Source of the DNA: Apiospora phragmitis
Taxonomy: Eukaryota > Ascomycota > Sordariomycetes > Amphisphaeriales > Apiosporaceae
Length of the DNA: 64,000 bases
Assembly (NCBI GenBank): GCA_038363925.1
Contig: JAQQWL010000004.1
Coordinates: 2,790,001-2,854,000 of the forward strand
Reading direction: 5' to 3'
The translations under genes and the position numbers were made by a program. Of this stretch, positions 35,489 through 49,499 are shown piece after piece (within the stretch, counting starts at the first letter, position 1; each line of letters starts with the position of its first letter). The notes below the pieces were generated by a model that was not told the origin of the DNA, did no database searches, and saw nothing but the letters and a program-made list of their open reading frames with translations.

Positions 35489-35853
35489 TAAGCGTTTATA
35501 TTATATAATAAATAAATAAAAAATTTAATTTTTTAAAAGAATTCTTCCTTAAATTAAAAATATAAAGTCTTTAATTTAAAATTAATACTTTTTTTATTAA
35601 AGTTTTAATTATTAATCTTTAAAAGCTTTAAAGTATTTAAAGCGTTTTTAAGTATTACTCGATTTTATTTATTAAATTAATTAATTAAAAGCTTTTAAAG
35701 AAATATTCTTATTATAAAGTTAGAAAATTTAATAATATTAAACCGAATATATAATAAATCGTTAATATTTCTTTTTTAAAATATTATTATTTTAATTAGA
35801 TTTTTTAAGCCGTTTTTAACCTTTTTTTTAAAAGAAATTCTTAATTTTAAACA
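35489..35853. other. AT-rich spacer between family A copies
   Basis: About 365 bp of RIP-mutated sequence between A7 and A4. Nothing recognisable. Confidence 0.45.
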
Positions 35854-37594
35854 ACGTGGTTTATTATTAAACTATTTATTTTTATTATATTTTAGTATTT
35901 TTATATAAAATAATTTAATTATAACGTTTAAAATAAATTAAAATTACTCGCTATTTAATTCGCTACTTGATTTTATATATTATAACCTATCTCGTTATAA
36001 ACGATCGCCCTCTATTTTAATAAACCTTTCTTTTCGCCTTTATTAATTATTAAACGTTCCTTTTTTACTTTTTTTTTCTTATATCTTTTAAAATTCTTTA
36101 ATAATAGAGGCTTTTTTTATATTAAACTCGCGATTTTTTAACTCTTTAACGCTTAAAAAGAGCTAAATTAACCTCTTTTAAAATATATATATAATTATAT
36201 ATAAAAGTTATCTTAAAAACTACTTTATTTATACCCTTCGTTATTTAGTTTATTATATTTAAAACTAATATTAAAAGCTTTTTATTAAATAAAACGTTAC
36301 TTTTAAAAAAAGCATTTAATTATTTATTAAAGGTTTAATAGCGTTTAAAGGTTATAAGTATTAATTATTTATATTTAACTTATTAATTATATTATTTAAA
36401 TAATACGGTATTAAACTAAATATTAATTCTTATAAAAGTAGTAAATTACGCGACCTTAAGGTAATAAAAAACTCTAGCTTCGTGATATAATTTATTAACG
36501 TTTTAATAAATAGCTTAATATCTTTTAAATACGCGCGTTTTAATAACGAATAGAGTATTATATTTAATAATTATAATAAGTGAAATAAATAAAGAGGTAT
36601 ATTAAATATAAAAACTTTATTAGATTTATAATATGTTTTAAATTATATCGAAACTTAACCTTTATAATAAAAACTAAAAAATAATAACGACCCTTCGTTT
36701 ATAACTTAATATATTTATCGAAATATTTAATTTAATTTTAACTTATTTCGTAATTAGTTTTATTATAAAAAGGTAGTTTAATTAGTTAGTTGCTCGATAA
36801 ATTATATTCGTAAGTTTACTTCGTAAAATAATATTAAATTTAAACGATCAAGAACGGTAAAATATATTAGCTTTTCGAATTAATATATTTTATAACCGTC
36901 GACTATTCTTAATTATTAAGCTAGACTAATTTCGCTTTTATACGTTAATCGACGCGTATTATAATAAGTATTAACTTAATTATATATATTATAAAGCCGG
37001 TTTTATTAAAATTATATATATTTTTATTAAAGATACCGTATTTTATTCTAATATTTATAACTAGCTTAAATTAGAAATAACGCTTAAATTTTAATAAAAA
37101 GCTTTTTAATAATAATATTAAGGGTTTATTTTAATCTTAAAATCCGGGTACTTATAAATAAATCGGTTAATTTAATATTTATCGACCCGCTCGCCGCCGC
37201 GCGACTTTAAAAAGAAATTAACTAAATCTTTTATAATAAGAACATTAAAAAAAATTCCTCGAATATTTAAATTAATTATATATCTATAAAACACCTCTTT
37301 TTTAATTAAGTTTAATCTATATTATAAATATCGAACTTTAAGTTATTAAGTTCAGCTATAAATTCGATATTATAAACTAGCTTTAAATATATCGTATATT
37401 TTTATAATAACTTTTTTACTTATTAAATTTAAAGGGTTTTATATCGCTTAAATTATTAAAATAATAAGTTCTTATAAATTAATTATATAAAACATTATAG
37501 TTATAAAGTTATTACGAATTAAATTATAATTAAAGTTAAGTAATAATATAAATAAATAACTTAATAATATAAACTATTTAATTATAAACTACTT
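35854..37594 (-). mobile_element. pogo/Fot family A, copy A4
   Basis: 1,741 bp, left end ACGTGGTTTATTATTAAAC, right end a degraded mirror (AAACTACTT at 37594, then TA). The interior is the reverse complement of A7/A6. RIP-degraded. The base pair before the left end is CA, not TA, so that end is slightly uncertain. Confidence 0.72.
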
Positions 37595-38025
37595 TATAAA
37601 TAATTTAAAAGAAATAAGTTATTTAATTAATTAAGCGTTTAAAAATAAATTTATCGATTTATAATTAATTTTATTAAAAAACAATCTTAGTAATTATTAC
37701 TAATAAAAATATTTTTTAAATAAATAATATTTTATTTTATATAAAGTGTTTATTATAACGAAAGATTTTTATTTATTAAAATCATAATATACGAGGCTAT
37801 AAAAAGTAATTCTAAGTTTATATCGCTTTTTTAATTATACCCTTATATATTTAAATAATTTATCTTTTTTATTTAATTAAAAAAGAGGCTATAGAATAAT
37901 CTCGTATTTTTTAATTTAAAAATAATAATACCTTATTATTTTAAAAAACGAACGTATTATTTTAAAGTTTTAATAACTTTAAAAAAAATTATCGTAATAA
38001 TATAAAAAGTAATATTTTTAACTTA
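37595..38025. other. AT-rich spacer
   Basis: About 430 bp of RIP-mutated sequence between A4 and A3. Nothing recognisable. Confidence 0.45.
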
Positions 38026-41000
38026 ATATAGTTTATTATTAAGTAGGCTATATTAATAAGTCGGCTACTTTGTTTATATCTTATTATTTTTATATAAATT
38101 AAATAAAACTACTTTTTATTAAATTCGCTATTTAATTTTATACACTTTTTATATATTAGTATACTATTACTCATCTCGCTCTAAATATTATAACGCTTTT
38201 TACTAGTCGCCCTTCGCTTTAATAAACCTCTTATTCCGCTTTTATTACTCGTTAAACGCTTCTTTTTTACCTTCTTATATTATAGCTTTTAAAATTTTAT
38301 GTAATAAGGGCGTATTTAAAATAAACGCGCGAATATTTAGTTTTTCAACGTTTAAAAAATACTAAATTAAACTTTTTTAAAGTATATATTTTATCTTTTT
38401 AAAAAACTAGTTTATAATATTTAAAATTAATATTTAATCGTTTATTAAAAATTAAATAACGTTTAAAAGTTATAAATATTAACCGTTTAAAAGCGTAAGG
38501 AGTTAAATATAAGCATTTTAAAAAATATATTTAATTTATTAATTCTTTTATATAAATAAATAAATATTAAATTAAATATATTAAATTTAAATTTAATATT
38601 TTTTTTAATAAAAATAATAAAATACGCGGCTTTAAAGGTAATAAAGAGTTTTAACTTTGTAATATTATTTATTAACGCTTTAATAGATCGTTGGATTTTT
38701 TTTAAAATGAGTACGCTTTAATAACGAATAAATATTATGTTTAAAAGTTGAAATAAGTAAAAAAATAAAGAGGTGTATTAAGCGTAATAATAATATTATT
38801 TTTATAATATTCTTCGAATTCGGTTAAAATATAACTTTCGTAACCGTTTAATATATTCTATAAGCGAATGTCTCATATAAGCGAATGTCTCATATAAGCG
38901 AATATCCCATTCTTTTATACCCTTTTTAATAAAATATAAATTAATTTTATTATAACGTATTTAATATATTAAATTTAATCGGAATCCTTATTTCTAGATA
39001 CTTCTATATTATTCTAATAAGTGCGCGTATTATGCCCGGGCTTTCCGTAGATTTTATAGCGTTGTGAGCGTGTTTTAAACGTCCTCGTACGACTACTCCT
39101 CCGATGCGATTCGTCTTATAACTGTTTATTAACGTCTCTTTAAAACTATAGGTCTTTTTTAGCTTGTATACGAAGTGATTTTCTATTTTGTAGCCGTTTT
39201 GTTTTGTACGGCGGCGCCGGCTAAGTATCTTATTTATTTTTTAAAGTATCGCGTTTTTACTTTTTAAAAGAGTAACTCGGTATATAATATATGTTATAGC
39301 TTTTATAATCTGGTTAAGGCTAATTAAAATAAATATTGGAGAGTTATTTTAATACTGTACGATACGGTTTCGAACGTATTCGGTTTAGGATTAGGCTTTA
39401 ATCGGGTTGTTTAAAGTTTTTAATTCTTAAGGAATAGGTAGGCCGGAAGACGTCCCCGGAGGTGTTAAAATACGTAGCTTTATATCTAATTATGAAATAA
39501 TATATTCCGGATTGTACGGAACGAGTCCTGTTTTTCGAAAGCCTCTTCGTATATTCGAAACGGTGAAAGTCGTTTGGAACGCTTTTAAAAACGCTGGTAG
39601 GAAGTTTTCTTTTGAAATATAGGTAATATACGCCCGTATAAAATATTTAATTTTTTTATACGTTTTTTTTAATATATAAAAATAGCCGATATTAAGAGGT
39701 TAGAGTTTATACGATAAATAAGAAAGTATATAGAGTATAATAATCGAGTTCTTTTTATAATAGAGCTTAAAAGTTATTAAGTAGTAGTTTTCGTAGCCGT
39801 TTAAGACTAGGAGGCGATAATAACCTTTTATACGAGACTTAGTATATTAATTAAAGTATTAAATTTAGTCCTCGCCTTTTTTATTTGTGGTTTAACTATT
39901 TTTAGTAACTGCGATCACTTAATCCTTCGGTAATAGGCTATTTTCGTATTAGGAAGAGAGGTGCGTTTTCCCGGTAAAGATAATATACGGAGGGATAGCG
40001 TAACCGTGTAATCTAACGCTTTAAATAATTATAACTTATTCCCGGTTCTTTTATTATATTACTTTAGGTTTTCCGCGTTAATCGAAGGTGGTTACGATTA
40101 TTTTAAATAAGATTTAGTTTATAAGAAAGCCGGTTTCGTTAAAGTTATAGATATCTTCTTTTTAAATCCCGTATTTATAAATTATATTTTATACGAGGGT
40201 AAATTATGCGCGATACGCGTCGGGATCTTTATAAAGGACTTTTTAATAATTAATTCTTTAGTTAAAACGTGTCCGGAGGTCTAGTTATTATCGTATAAAG
40301 TTAGAGGCCTAATTAACGCCGACGCGTCTCGTGTTACGTAAACTAAGTAATTAATTCGCTATATCTTTTATATTACTTAGCCGGGGAGGAAACGATCGCG
40401 TATTTAAATTAATAATATATTAAATAGTCGTATTTTCTTCGGAATTTAGAAGTTTTCGAGAATTTGTAGGTATTTCGCGTCGTATAGGTTAGTTATTTCG
40501 TTTACGCTGTAAGGTTTTTAATAAGACGTAATAGATTAATATAGCTTTTTATACGTTTAAAATTAAGTCTTCTTAAAACGATTAAAACGCTAGAATTATA
40601 TTACTCTTTTTTTAAAGTTGTAGCATTTTCGGACGTAAAAGAATATAAAAAAGGTTGAGGCTATGAGAAAATTTATAAAAGTGGGACATTCGCTTGTGTG
40701 GGATATTCGCTTATGGGATACGTTAAAATTAAAAAGTAATAAAAGCTTTTTATTCATGTTTTAATATACTTATTAAAATATTAAATTTAGTTTAAACTTA
40801 TTTCGTTATTAGTTTAACCGTTAAAAATTAGTTTATAAAATAATATAAATTATTCTTAATTATTAAGTAAATAGCTTCGCTTTTTATATTAATCGACGCG
40901 TATTATAACTAGTATTAACTTAATTATACTTATTATAAAGCTAGTTTTATTTAAATTTTATATATCTTTATTTAAAATATTATATTTAATTCTAATATTC

Positions 41001-41535
41001 GCGATTAATAGGAACTAGCTTGAAATAATACTTAAATCTTAATAAAAAGCTCTTTAATAATTATATTAACGATTTATTTACGTTTTAAAGTTTAGGTTAT
41101 AGTTAATAAAACGTTTAACTTAATATTTATTAACGCGGTCGCCGCCGTATAACTTTAGAGAATAATTAACTATATCTTTTATAATATTAATAATTAAAAG
41201 CATATTTTAAATATTTAAATTAATTATATATTTACGAAATACCTTTTTTGTTAAATTTAATTTATATTATAAATATTAAATTTCGCGTCGAAACTCGATA
41301 CCGCGGAGTCGGTCGCTTAGAATAGTTCGAGGGACGTCGTACACTTTCGTAATAGCTCTTTAATTAATTCGATTCGAACCTTCTCGCGTCGCTTAAAATT
41401 ATTAAAAAGATATGATCTTTTTTTTAATTAAATCGGTAGTATAGTTATAAAGATATTACGTATTAAAATTTAATTATATAAATCGGAAAAAAGTGACCGA
41501 CTTAATAATATAATCGACTTAATAATAAACTAGGT
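38026..41535 (-). mobile_element. pogo/Fot family A, copy A3, split by B2
   Basis: Left end ATATAGTTTATTATTAAGTA after TA (38024-38025); right end ACTTAATAATAAACTAGGT before TA (41536-41537). The interior aligns with A1 in the same orientation. It is interrupted by B2 at 38851-40723; without it A3 is about 1.64 kb. RIP-degraded. Confidence 0.78.
38851..40723 (-). mobile_element. pogo/Fot family B, copy B2, nested in A3
   Basis: 1,873 bp with TA on both sides (38849-38850, 40724-40725) and inverted ends of the form ACGTATCCCATAAGCGAATA. The left end carries three and the right end two iterations of an ATAAGCGAATRTCYCA unit. The reverse strand encodes a degraded transposase with a C-terminal CGKPGHN knuckle (around 39040) and NFDE-like and RLLILDGHES-like regions. 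It is less RIP-mutated than most copies here, with longer GC stretches. Confidence 0.82.
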
Positions 41536-44080
41536 TATATTTATTTTAATTATTAATTAATTTAAATATTAAACTTTTATTAAACCTTTTAAAGTATTTA
41601 ATAATTAGTTTTTTTTATTAAATTAAGTAGTATTAATTTTGAATATAATATAGTTAATATATTTAATAAGTATAATAAAAATATTTAACCGAGTTATTTT
41701 TATAGAAATTAATCCTTATAATAAGCTTTATAAAGTTTTATTTAAAGATAAATTTATAAAAAACTATTTTATATAAAATTATAAAGAGGATTAATTAAAT
41801 ATACTAGATTTTAATTTTAATTTTATTAATAATAACATTAATAATTTTAACGTTTTTTAAAAGTAACGAAATCTTTAATATTAAAGTAATAATTATAGAG
41901 TTATTTCTTTTATAGTAATTATATATTATAATATATGTTTTAACCTTTATTTTAATAAAGCTACTAATAGATTTTTCTTATAAATATATTTAATAAAGAT
42001 AATAAATCTTTTAAATAAAAAAAGATTAAGAAAACCTTCTTAAGTTTAATAATATAATAATTAAAGCTTTTAATATTAATATATTAACTTTTATATTAAA
42101 GATATAAAGTGTATTAATTTAATTAAATTAAAAACGTTCTAAAGCTCGTATTTAAAGTTAAATTCTTTAATTAACGTTAAAGTTAATAATTTATTTAATA
42201 TTATTATATTACTAATTATGATACTAGTAATATTAGTTATAATAATATAAAATTCTTTTTTATTAAGTAATATCTCGTTTTAATTACTTTCGAACCTTTT
42301 TAATAAATTAATACGAATTTTATTTTTAAAACATTAATCAAGTTATTATTTAAAGAGTTTTATATTTCGAATAAATTAATATTAATTTTAAAAACTATTA
42401 CGTTCTTTAAAACATTATATACTTATTTTATAAGATATTAAAAGAATTACTTATATTTTAAAATAAAGTAAATATAAAGCGTAATTAATTAAATAAAATT
42501 AAACTAAATTAATTATATATCGTTTAATATTAAATATATAATATTTAAAGTAGTTTATGTTTATTTTTAATATTAAAGAAATTATTAATATTTTAAATAC
42601 GAGACGTGAATTCAAAATTTAATATATTAAACGAGATTATAAAATTTAAACCACTTTTAAAGACTTATTTAAAAGTAGAGTAAATTAATTAAAAATATAT
42701 AATAATTTATTTTATATATAACTTAGGTTTAATATATAATATAATAATAATTTAATTATTTTAATTTTTAATTAAGTATTTGCTTAAGTATTAAATAATA
42801 AACTTAATTTTAAAAGTATTTAAAATTAAAGATTTAAGATTTTAAATTATTAATATAAATTTATTTAAAATAGATTCTATTAATTAAAATAAGTTTAAAC
42901 TATAGATTTATTTAAATTTATTTTAAATTCTCGTATTTAATTTATAAAAATCTTTATTATTTATATTTTAAATTCTATACGTATTTTAATTAAGAAAAGT
43001 AAATTTTAAATTTTTTATATATTAAATAAATCGTAAAAGTATTACTTATATCTATTAATTTTTAATAAATTAAGATTTAATTATTAAGTTTTTAACTTAT
43101 TAAAAACGTTATTAATAAAAATAAAAATAAGTAAAACAAAATTAATTAATAATAAAATAACTAAGATTTGAAATTTAACTTAATTCTTAACTTTAAATAA
43201 AAAGCTATAATATTAAGATTATTTAATTAAAAGAATAAGGTTTTATTAGAGTTGAAATAGAATAATAATATCTTTTAATAAATATCTTATTTAAAAGTAT
43301 TAAAATTTTCTTTTTTAAGAAATTAAATTACACCTTTATTAAATTTACTATATATTACACTTTTTTATATTTAAGTTTTTATTAATAATATAGTTTCACG
43401 TTTTTAAATAAATTTAATAATATTTTTATATTATTTTAAAGCTTTTAAAGTCGTTAAAAAATAAGTTTTTAAAAAGTAATAAATTCTTCTTTAATAATTA
43501 TAAAGCTAAGTTTATTAATATAATAATAAAATAATTTAAATTAAATAACCTTATATATAATTATATAATTAAAAAGTTTAATAAAGAAAAAATTTAAATA
43601 AAGTTATATATAAAATAAGAATAAAAATCTTTATATTAATTAAGTACGAAAGTATATTTAAAGAACTATTTTATTTTATAAAGAAATATTACTTATAAAG
43701 AAAAAAAAAGATATGAATAAATTTAATTAATATAAAAAATCAAAGTTAAATAAAAATAGAAATTTAGATTAAATAAATATTAAAATAAGGTATATATAAA
43801 TATAATTAATTAATATATAATAATAAATTTTTAAATTTATATATAACTCTTTTATTAATATAAATTAAAGAAGTGTTTTTAACGAAATATTATTAAATTA
43901 ATCTTTAACTTAAGAATAAAACTTTACTTAAAACTTTAAATTAATTCTAATATTATATTTAACTTTAAATATTTTAATATAAAGTGTTTATATTTATATT
44001 CTTTATAATTATAAAATTATTAAGATTATAAGTTATAATTTAAATTATTTTAAGGTTAATATTTAATTTAAAAATATAAA
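41536..44080. other. AT desert with family C repeat
   Basis: 2.5 kb of extreme A/T with no readable protein trace. At about 42530-42780 it shares a stretch (TTAAACGAGATT..AAAATTTAAA and following) with about 55140-55460. Presumably old repeats mutated beyond recognition. Confidence 0.5.
42530..42780 (+). repeat. family C repeat, copy 1
   Basis: Shares an ordered series of short blocks with 55140-55460 (TTTTTAATATTAAAGA, TTAAACGAGATT, TATTTTATATATAA, TTAATATATAATAT). Identity unknown. Both copies are RIP-mutated. Confidence 0.5.
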
Positions 44081-45600
44081 ATACCTTATAAATAGATTAA
44101 TCACGTTCGTTATATTTTATTTAAATAATCTTTATAGTTAATTTCCTTTATAATATAATATAATCGATACTTAAGAAAAAAAGTAAATACTTTAAACTCT
44201 TTAAACGCTTTAAAATAACTTAAAATTAAATCTCTCGCGCATAGCTTTAATATATAAAGTCCCTTATATAACGCTTTATAACCGACGACTCGATTTCTTT
44301 ATAAAACGTAAAACCTCTACGAAATCTTAAAGGTTAATAGATTTAAAAAAAGGGGCGATTATAAAATATATAAATAACTTAAATTCGCGATCGTTTCCTC
44401 CTTAAATAAATAATATTTAAAATATAACGAATTAAATACTCTTTTAACGCAACGCGGAACGCCTCGGCGTTAACTAGGCTATTAATTTCGTACGTTAACA
44501 TCTAAACCTCCGGATACGTTTTAACCGAAGAATCGACTATTAAAGAGTTCTTTATAAAGATCTCGACGCATATCGCGCGTGGTTTACCCTCGTACAAAAT
44601 ATAATTCATAAGTACGAGATCTAAAAGAAGGATATATATAACTTCAACGAGGTTAACCGGCTTTCTCATGGGTTAAACCTCGTCCGAAATAGTCGTAACC
44701 ACCTCTAATAAACGCGGAAGGCCTAGGGCAGTACAGTAAGGTAATCGCGAATAGGTTACAGGCGTCCAGGGTATCGCATCGTCCGGCTACGCTGTCCCTC
44801 TATATATTGAAAAAGTCGCACGGGAAAGGAATCGAGGGTCTTATACGAGCATATATTACCTACATCTCAAAGGAGGACTTCTTACCAGGGTTCTTAAAAG
44901 CGTTCCAAGCGATTTTCACCGTCTTAAATATCTAGGGAGATTTCTAAGGGGCAGGACTTATACCGTACGATCCGGAATCTATTATTTTATAATTAAATGT
45001 GAAGCTATATATGCCGACGCTTTCGGCGACCTCTTCCGGCCTACTTATACCTAAGAATTACAAAGTTTAAATAACGTAATTAAAAGTTAATCTTAAACCG
45101 AATATATAAGAAATCGAATAGCGCGATATTAAAATAACTCTTCGATATTAATTTTAACTAAGCTTAATTAAATAACGAAAATATAACGTAAGTTATATAC
45201 CGGCTCGCTTTATTAAAAAGTAAAGTAATTATATTATAAAAGCCGAATAAAATGTTTAGCTAGCGCCGCTGTACGAAATAAAAACGGCTATAAAATAATG
45301 GATCACTTCGTATATAAGCTAGAAAAGACTTACGATTTTAAAAAGATATAAATAAATAGTTATAAAACGAATGGCACCGAAAACGTATTTATACGAGGAC
45401 ATTAAAAAGGCGTTGATAACGTTATAAAATTTACGGGGGAGCTCGAATATAATACTCGTACTTATTAAAATAATATAAAAGTATTTAACGATAAAGATTT
45501 CGATTAATTTTAAATAATACTATATATTATAATAGAATTAATTTATAATTAATTATATTAAGTTTTAAGAAGTGTTTAATTTATTTATATATTTAATTCA
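44081..45600 (+). mobile_element. pogo/Fot family B, copy B3, internally deleted
   Basis: Follows B1 along its length from the shared left end (TTCGTTATATTTTATTTAAATAA) to the right end at about 45571-45599 (AGTGTTTAATTTATTTATAT). It lacks about 330 bp of the transposase centre: near 44810 the sequence jumps from the region before the second catalytic Asp to the RAH.TY segment. The surrounding part is only mildly RIP-mutated. Confidence 0.75.
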
Positions 45601-46517
45601 TTTATAAATTAAACCGCCGTAATATTTAATTAACTTTAAAGTTTATATATTTAAAAAGATATAAATATATACTTTATTATTATAAAAAATTAAAAGTTAA
45701 AATTATAATTTCGGTTTAAAAATTAATTAAATATAATAATTAGTTTTAAAACTTATTTAATTTAAAATTTAATTATAAAAGAAAACTAAATTTAAAAATA
45801 AAAAATAAAGCCTCGGTTATATTATTATTAAATTTAGATTATATAAAGTATTTTTATTCTTTTTATATATAATATAATTAAAAAGAAATTTAAATTTTTA
45901 AATATAAAAGTTCAAAAAAGTAATAATAAAAATAATTTAAACTTTATTACTAAAATATAGTAATAAATAATATAGTTTAATATTAAATAATAAGAAAATA
46001 CTTTTATATTAATATTTAGTTTAGTTATTTTAATAATATTTTAAAGTTTATAAACGTTTAAAATTCTCTTAATTATATATCTTTAATATTATAATATTAA
46101 ATTTCATTTTTTTATATTTAAATGTTTATTTATAAATTAAACATTATATTTAAAAAATAAACGAAATTGCTTTTTAAATAATAAAATAGTTTAAATATTA
46201 AATTTAAAACTATTTATATAATATAAGCAGCCTTTTTTATTAAATGTTTTAATTCTTTTATAAATAAAGATATTTATTTTAAAATAAAAACTTATATAAA
46301 TAATAATTTTATATATTTTAAAAGATATAAATAGCTTAATATTAAAGTGTTTTTTATTTTTAATTTTTAAATATTAAACTGTTTTCTTTATACATTTATT
46401 ATTAAATTTCAAGTTTAAACAAAGTCTTTTTTTTTTTAAATCAACTCCTTTTATTTTTAAGAATAAAAACGATTTTAAATTAAATTATATATTAAAAACG
46501 AAAATATATATTATATA
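45601..46517. other. AT desert
   Basis: About 900 bp of extreme A/T between B3 and B4. No gene or clear element is seen. Confidence 0.45.
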
Positions 46518-48359
46518 ACGTACCTTATAAGCGAGATACGTATATAAACGAGCTGCGTATTTTTTATTATTAAGCCTTATAAGTTATAAATTAATTTAAT
46601 TATAATACTTAAAATTAATTAAATATATTAATAATTATTATTTTTAAAGGTTTTTATATAATTTTAATAAGTATGCGTATTATGCCCGGGATTTCCGTAG
46701 ATTTTATAACGTTATAAACGTATCTTAAACGTTTTCGTATAATTACTCCTTCGACGCGATTCGTTTTATAATTATTTATTAATAATTTTTTTAAAACTAT
46801 AGGTCTTTTTTAGCTTATATATAAAGTGATCTTTTATTTTGTAGCCGTTTTTTTTTCGTACGGCGGCGCCGGCAAAGTATTTTATTTATTTTTCAAAGTG
46901 TCGCGTTTTTATTTTTTAAAAAAATAACTCGGTATATAACCTGCGTTATAACCTTTACGATTTAGTTATAATTAAAATAAACATCGGAAAGTTATTTTAA
47001 TATCGTACGATACGGTTTCGAATATATTCGGTTTAAGACTAGGCTTTAATCGGGTTGTTTAAAGTTTTTAATTCCTAAGGGATAAGTAGGCTAGAGGACG
47101 TCCCCGGAGGTGTTAAAATACGTAGCTTTATATCTAATTATAACATAATATATTCCGGATTGTATAGGACGAGTCCTATCCCTCGGAAGCCTCTTTATAT
47201 ATTTAAAACTGTAAAAATCGTTTGAAACGCTTTTAAAAACGTTAGTAGGAAGTTTTTTTTAAAGATATAAGTAATATGCGCCCGTATAAAACCTTTAATT
47301 TCTTTCTCGTACGCCTTTTTTAATATATAAAAACAGCCGATATTAAGAGGTTAGAGCTTATATAATAAATAAGAAAATATGTAGAGTATAATAATCGAGT
47401 TTTTTTCGTAGTAGAGTTCGAAAGTTATCGAGTAGTGGCTTTCGTAGCCGTTTAAGATTAGGAGGTAATAACGATCTTTTATATAAGACCTAGTATATTA
47501 ATTAAAGTATCGAATTTAGTCTTCGCTTTTTTTATTCGTGGTTTAGTTATTTTTAATAATTACGATTACTTAGTCCTTTAGTAATAGGCTGTTTTTATAT
47601 TAAGAAAAGAGGTGCGTTTTATTAATAAAAATAATATATAGAGGGATAGCGTAACCGTTTAATCTAACGCCTTAAATAATTATAACTTATTCCCGGTTCT
47701 TTTATTATATTATTTTAGGCTTTCCACGTTAATTGAAAGTGGTTATAATTATTTCGAACGAGATTTAGTTTATAAGAAACCTGGTCTTATTAAAATTATA
47801 TATATCCTCTTTTTATATTTTATATTTATTAATTATATTTTATACGAAAATAAATTACGCGCGATACGCGTTAAGATTTTTATAAAGGATTTTTTATTAA
47901 TAAATTTTTCGGTTAAAACGCGTCTAGAGGTCTAGTTATTATTATATAAAGTTAAAGGCTTAATTAAGACCGACGCGTCTTGCGTCGCGTAAACTAAGTA
48001 ATCGATTCGCTATATCTTTTATATTACTTAGCCGGGGGAGGAAACGATCGCGTATTTAAATTAATAATGTATCGAATAATTCATTCCTTTTTAGAATTAG
48101 AAAGCTTTCGAGAGTTAATAGAGATTTCGGATCGTAATCGAATTCCGCGTCGTCGGCTATATAACGTTAAATTTAAAATATAATATATCGCTATAGCTTT
48201 TTATATACTTAATCTCGGGTTGTTTTAAAACGCTTAAAACGTTAAGTTAAACCTTTTTATTTTATTTTTCAACTCTATACTTATTAAAGAAGAAAGGTTA
48301 GTATAAAATTAATTATAAAAAAGTTAATTAAATATGCGTACTTTACTTATAAGGTATAT
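46518..48359 (-). mobile_element. pogo/Fot family B, copy B4
   Basis: 1,842 bp, TA on both sides (46516-46517, 48360-48361), inverted ends ACGTACCTTATAAGCGAGAT and a degraded mirror. On the reverse strand the C-terminal knuckle region (46685) and the transposase body align with B2 at the same spacing. RIP-degraded. Confidence 0.8.
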
Positions 48360-49499
48360 TAGTTTAAAACTAATAATTAAAGTATTATTCTTTTATTTAT
48401 AAATTTATTTCTCTTTTAAAATTTAATTTTAATTTTTTTTTAAAACTTTTAAGCGATTAGATTAAATAAAAATAACTCGTAGCTTTAAATTAAAATATTT
48501 TATTAATAGTAATATATATAGAAATAATCTTTTAATATTATAAAATTTAAATTAAATATTATATTAACTTTATACTTTTAAGTTTTATTTTCTTTATACG
48601 TTAATATTTAATTTTAAATTATTTAAAAATCTTTTTAAATAATTAAATAATAATAATATATAAAAATGTACTAGCTTTCTATTATAATATTTTAAATTAA
48701 ACACTATATTATATTACTTTTAAGCTATTAATATTTATTTTATTTATAAATTAAAACTTAGTTTAAAAATCTTATTTAATTAAATTTTTTAACTATATTT
48801 TAAAATTAAGATAGCTTTATAATAATAGTTAATATAAATATTAAAATTTCATATTATAATATTTTAAATTATATAAAATATTTTACTTTTTTAAACTTTT
48901 AATTTTATTTATAAGTTAAATATTAACTTTAATTTCTACTTTAAAATTTTATTTATTTAGTTTTAAAAAACTTTTTATTATTTATAAATAATACAAATAT
49001 TTTATATTTTATTATTATATATATTTATTTAATTTTCCCTTTACTTTTATTTTTATTTAGCTTTATTATTTTAAACTAAATTAAATTTATTTTAAATAAA
49101 ATTAATATAAATGTTTTAAGTTTCCTTTAATTAATATCTTTTATAGATCTTTTTAAAAAATATTTTAATATTTAATTTAAATGAGCTCTTTTATTTTTAT
49201 TTCATATTTAATTTTAGTTTTAATAATTTTTTTTTTTAAATTCTTTAGTTATAAATAAATATATAGCTATATGGATTTAAAAATACGACCTATTTCTCGT
49301 AATCTATTTAATAAATTAAGATTTCCTTTTTTTAAACTAGTTAAAAAAAACTTTATCTCATTTAAAAGTTTATTAAAAAGTTAAAAAAAAACTTTATCTC
49401 ATTTAAAAGTTTATTAAAAAGTTAATTTAATATAATAATAAATTATATTCATAAAATCTTTATAAAATCGCTATTAAATCTAAAATATATAATAGCTTA
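48360..49499. other. AT desert with tandem duplication
   Basis: About 1.1 kb of nearly pure A/T. It contains a perfect-looking 40-bp tandem duplication (49341-49380 and 49381-49421). Otherwise nothing recognisable. Confidence 0.45.
49341..49421. repeat. 40-bp tandem duplication
   Basis: Two adjacent copies of a 40/41-bp unit containing CTTTATCTCATTTAAAAG. They differ only by one A in a homopolymer, so the duplication is younger than the RIP that shaped the surroundings. Confidence 0.85.
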
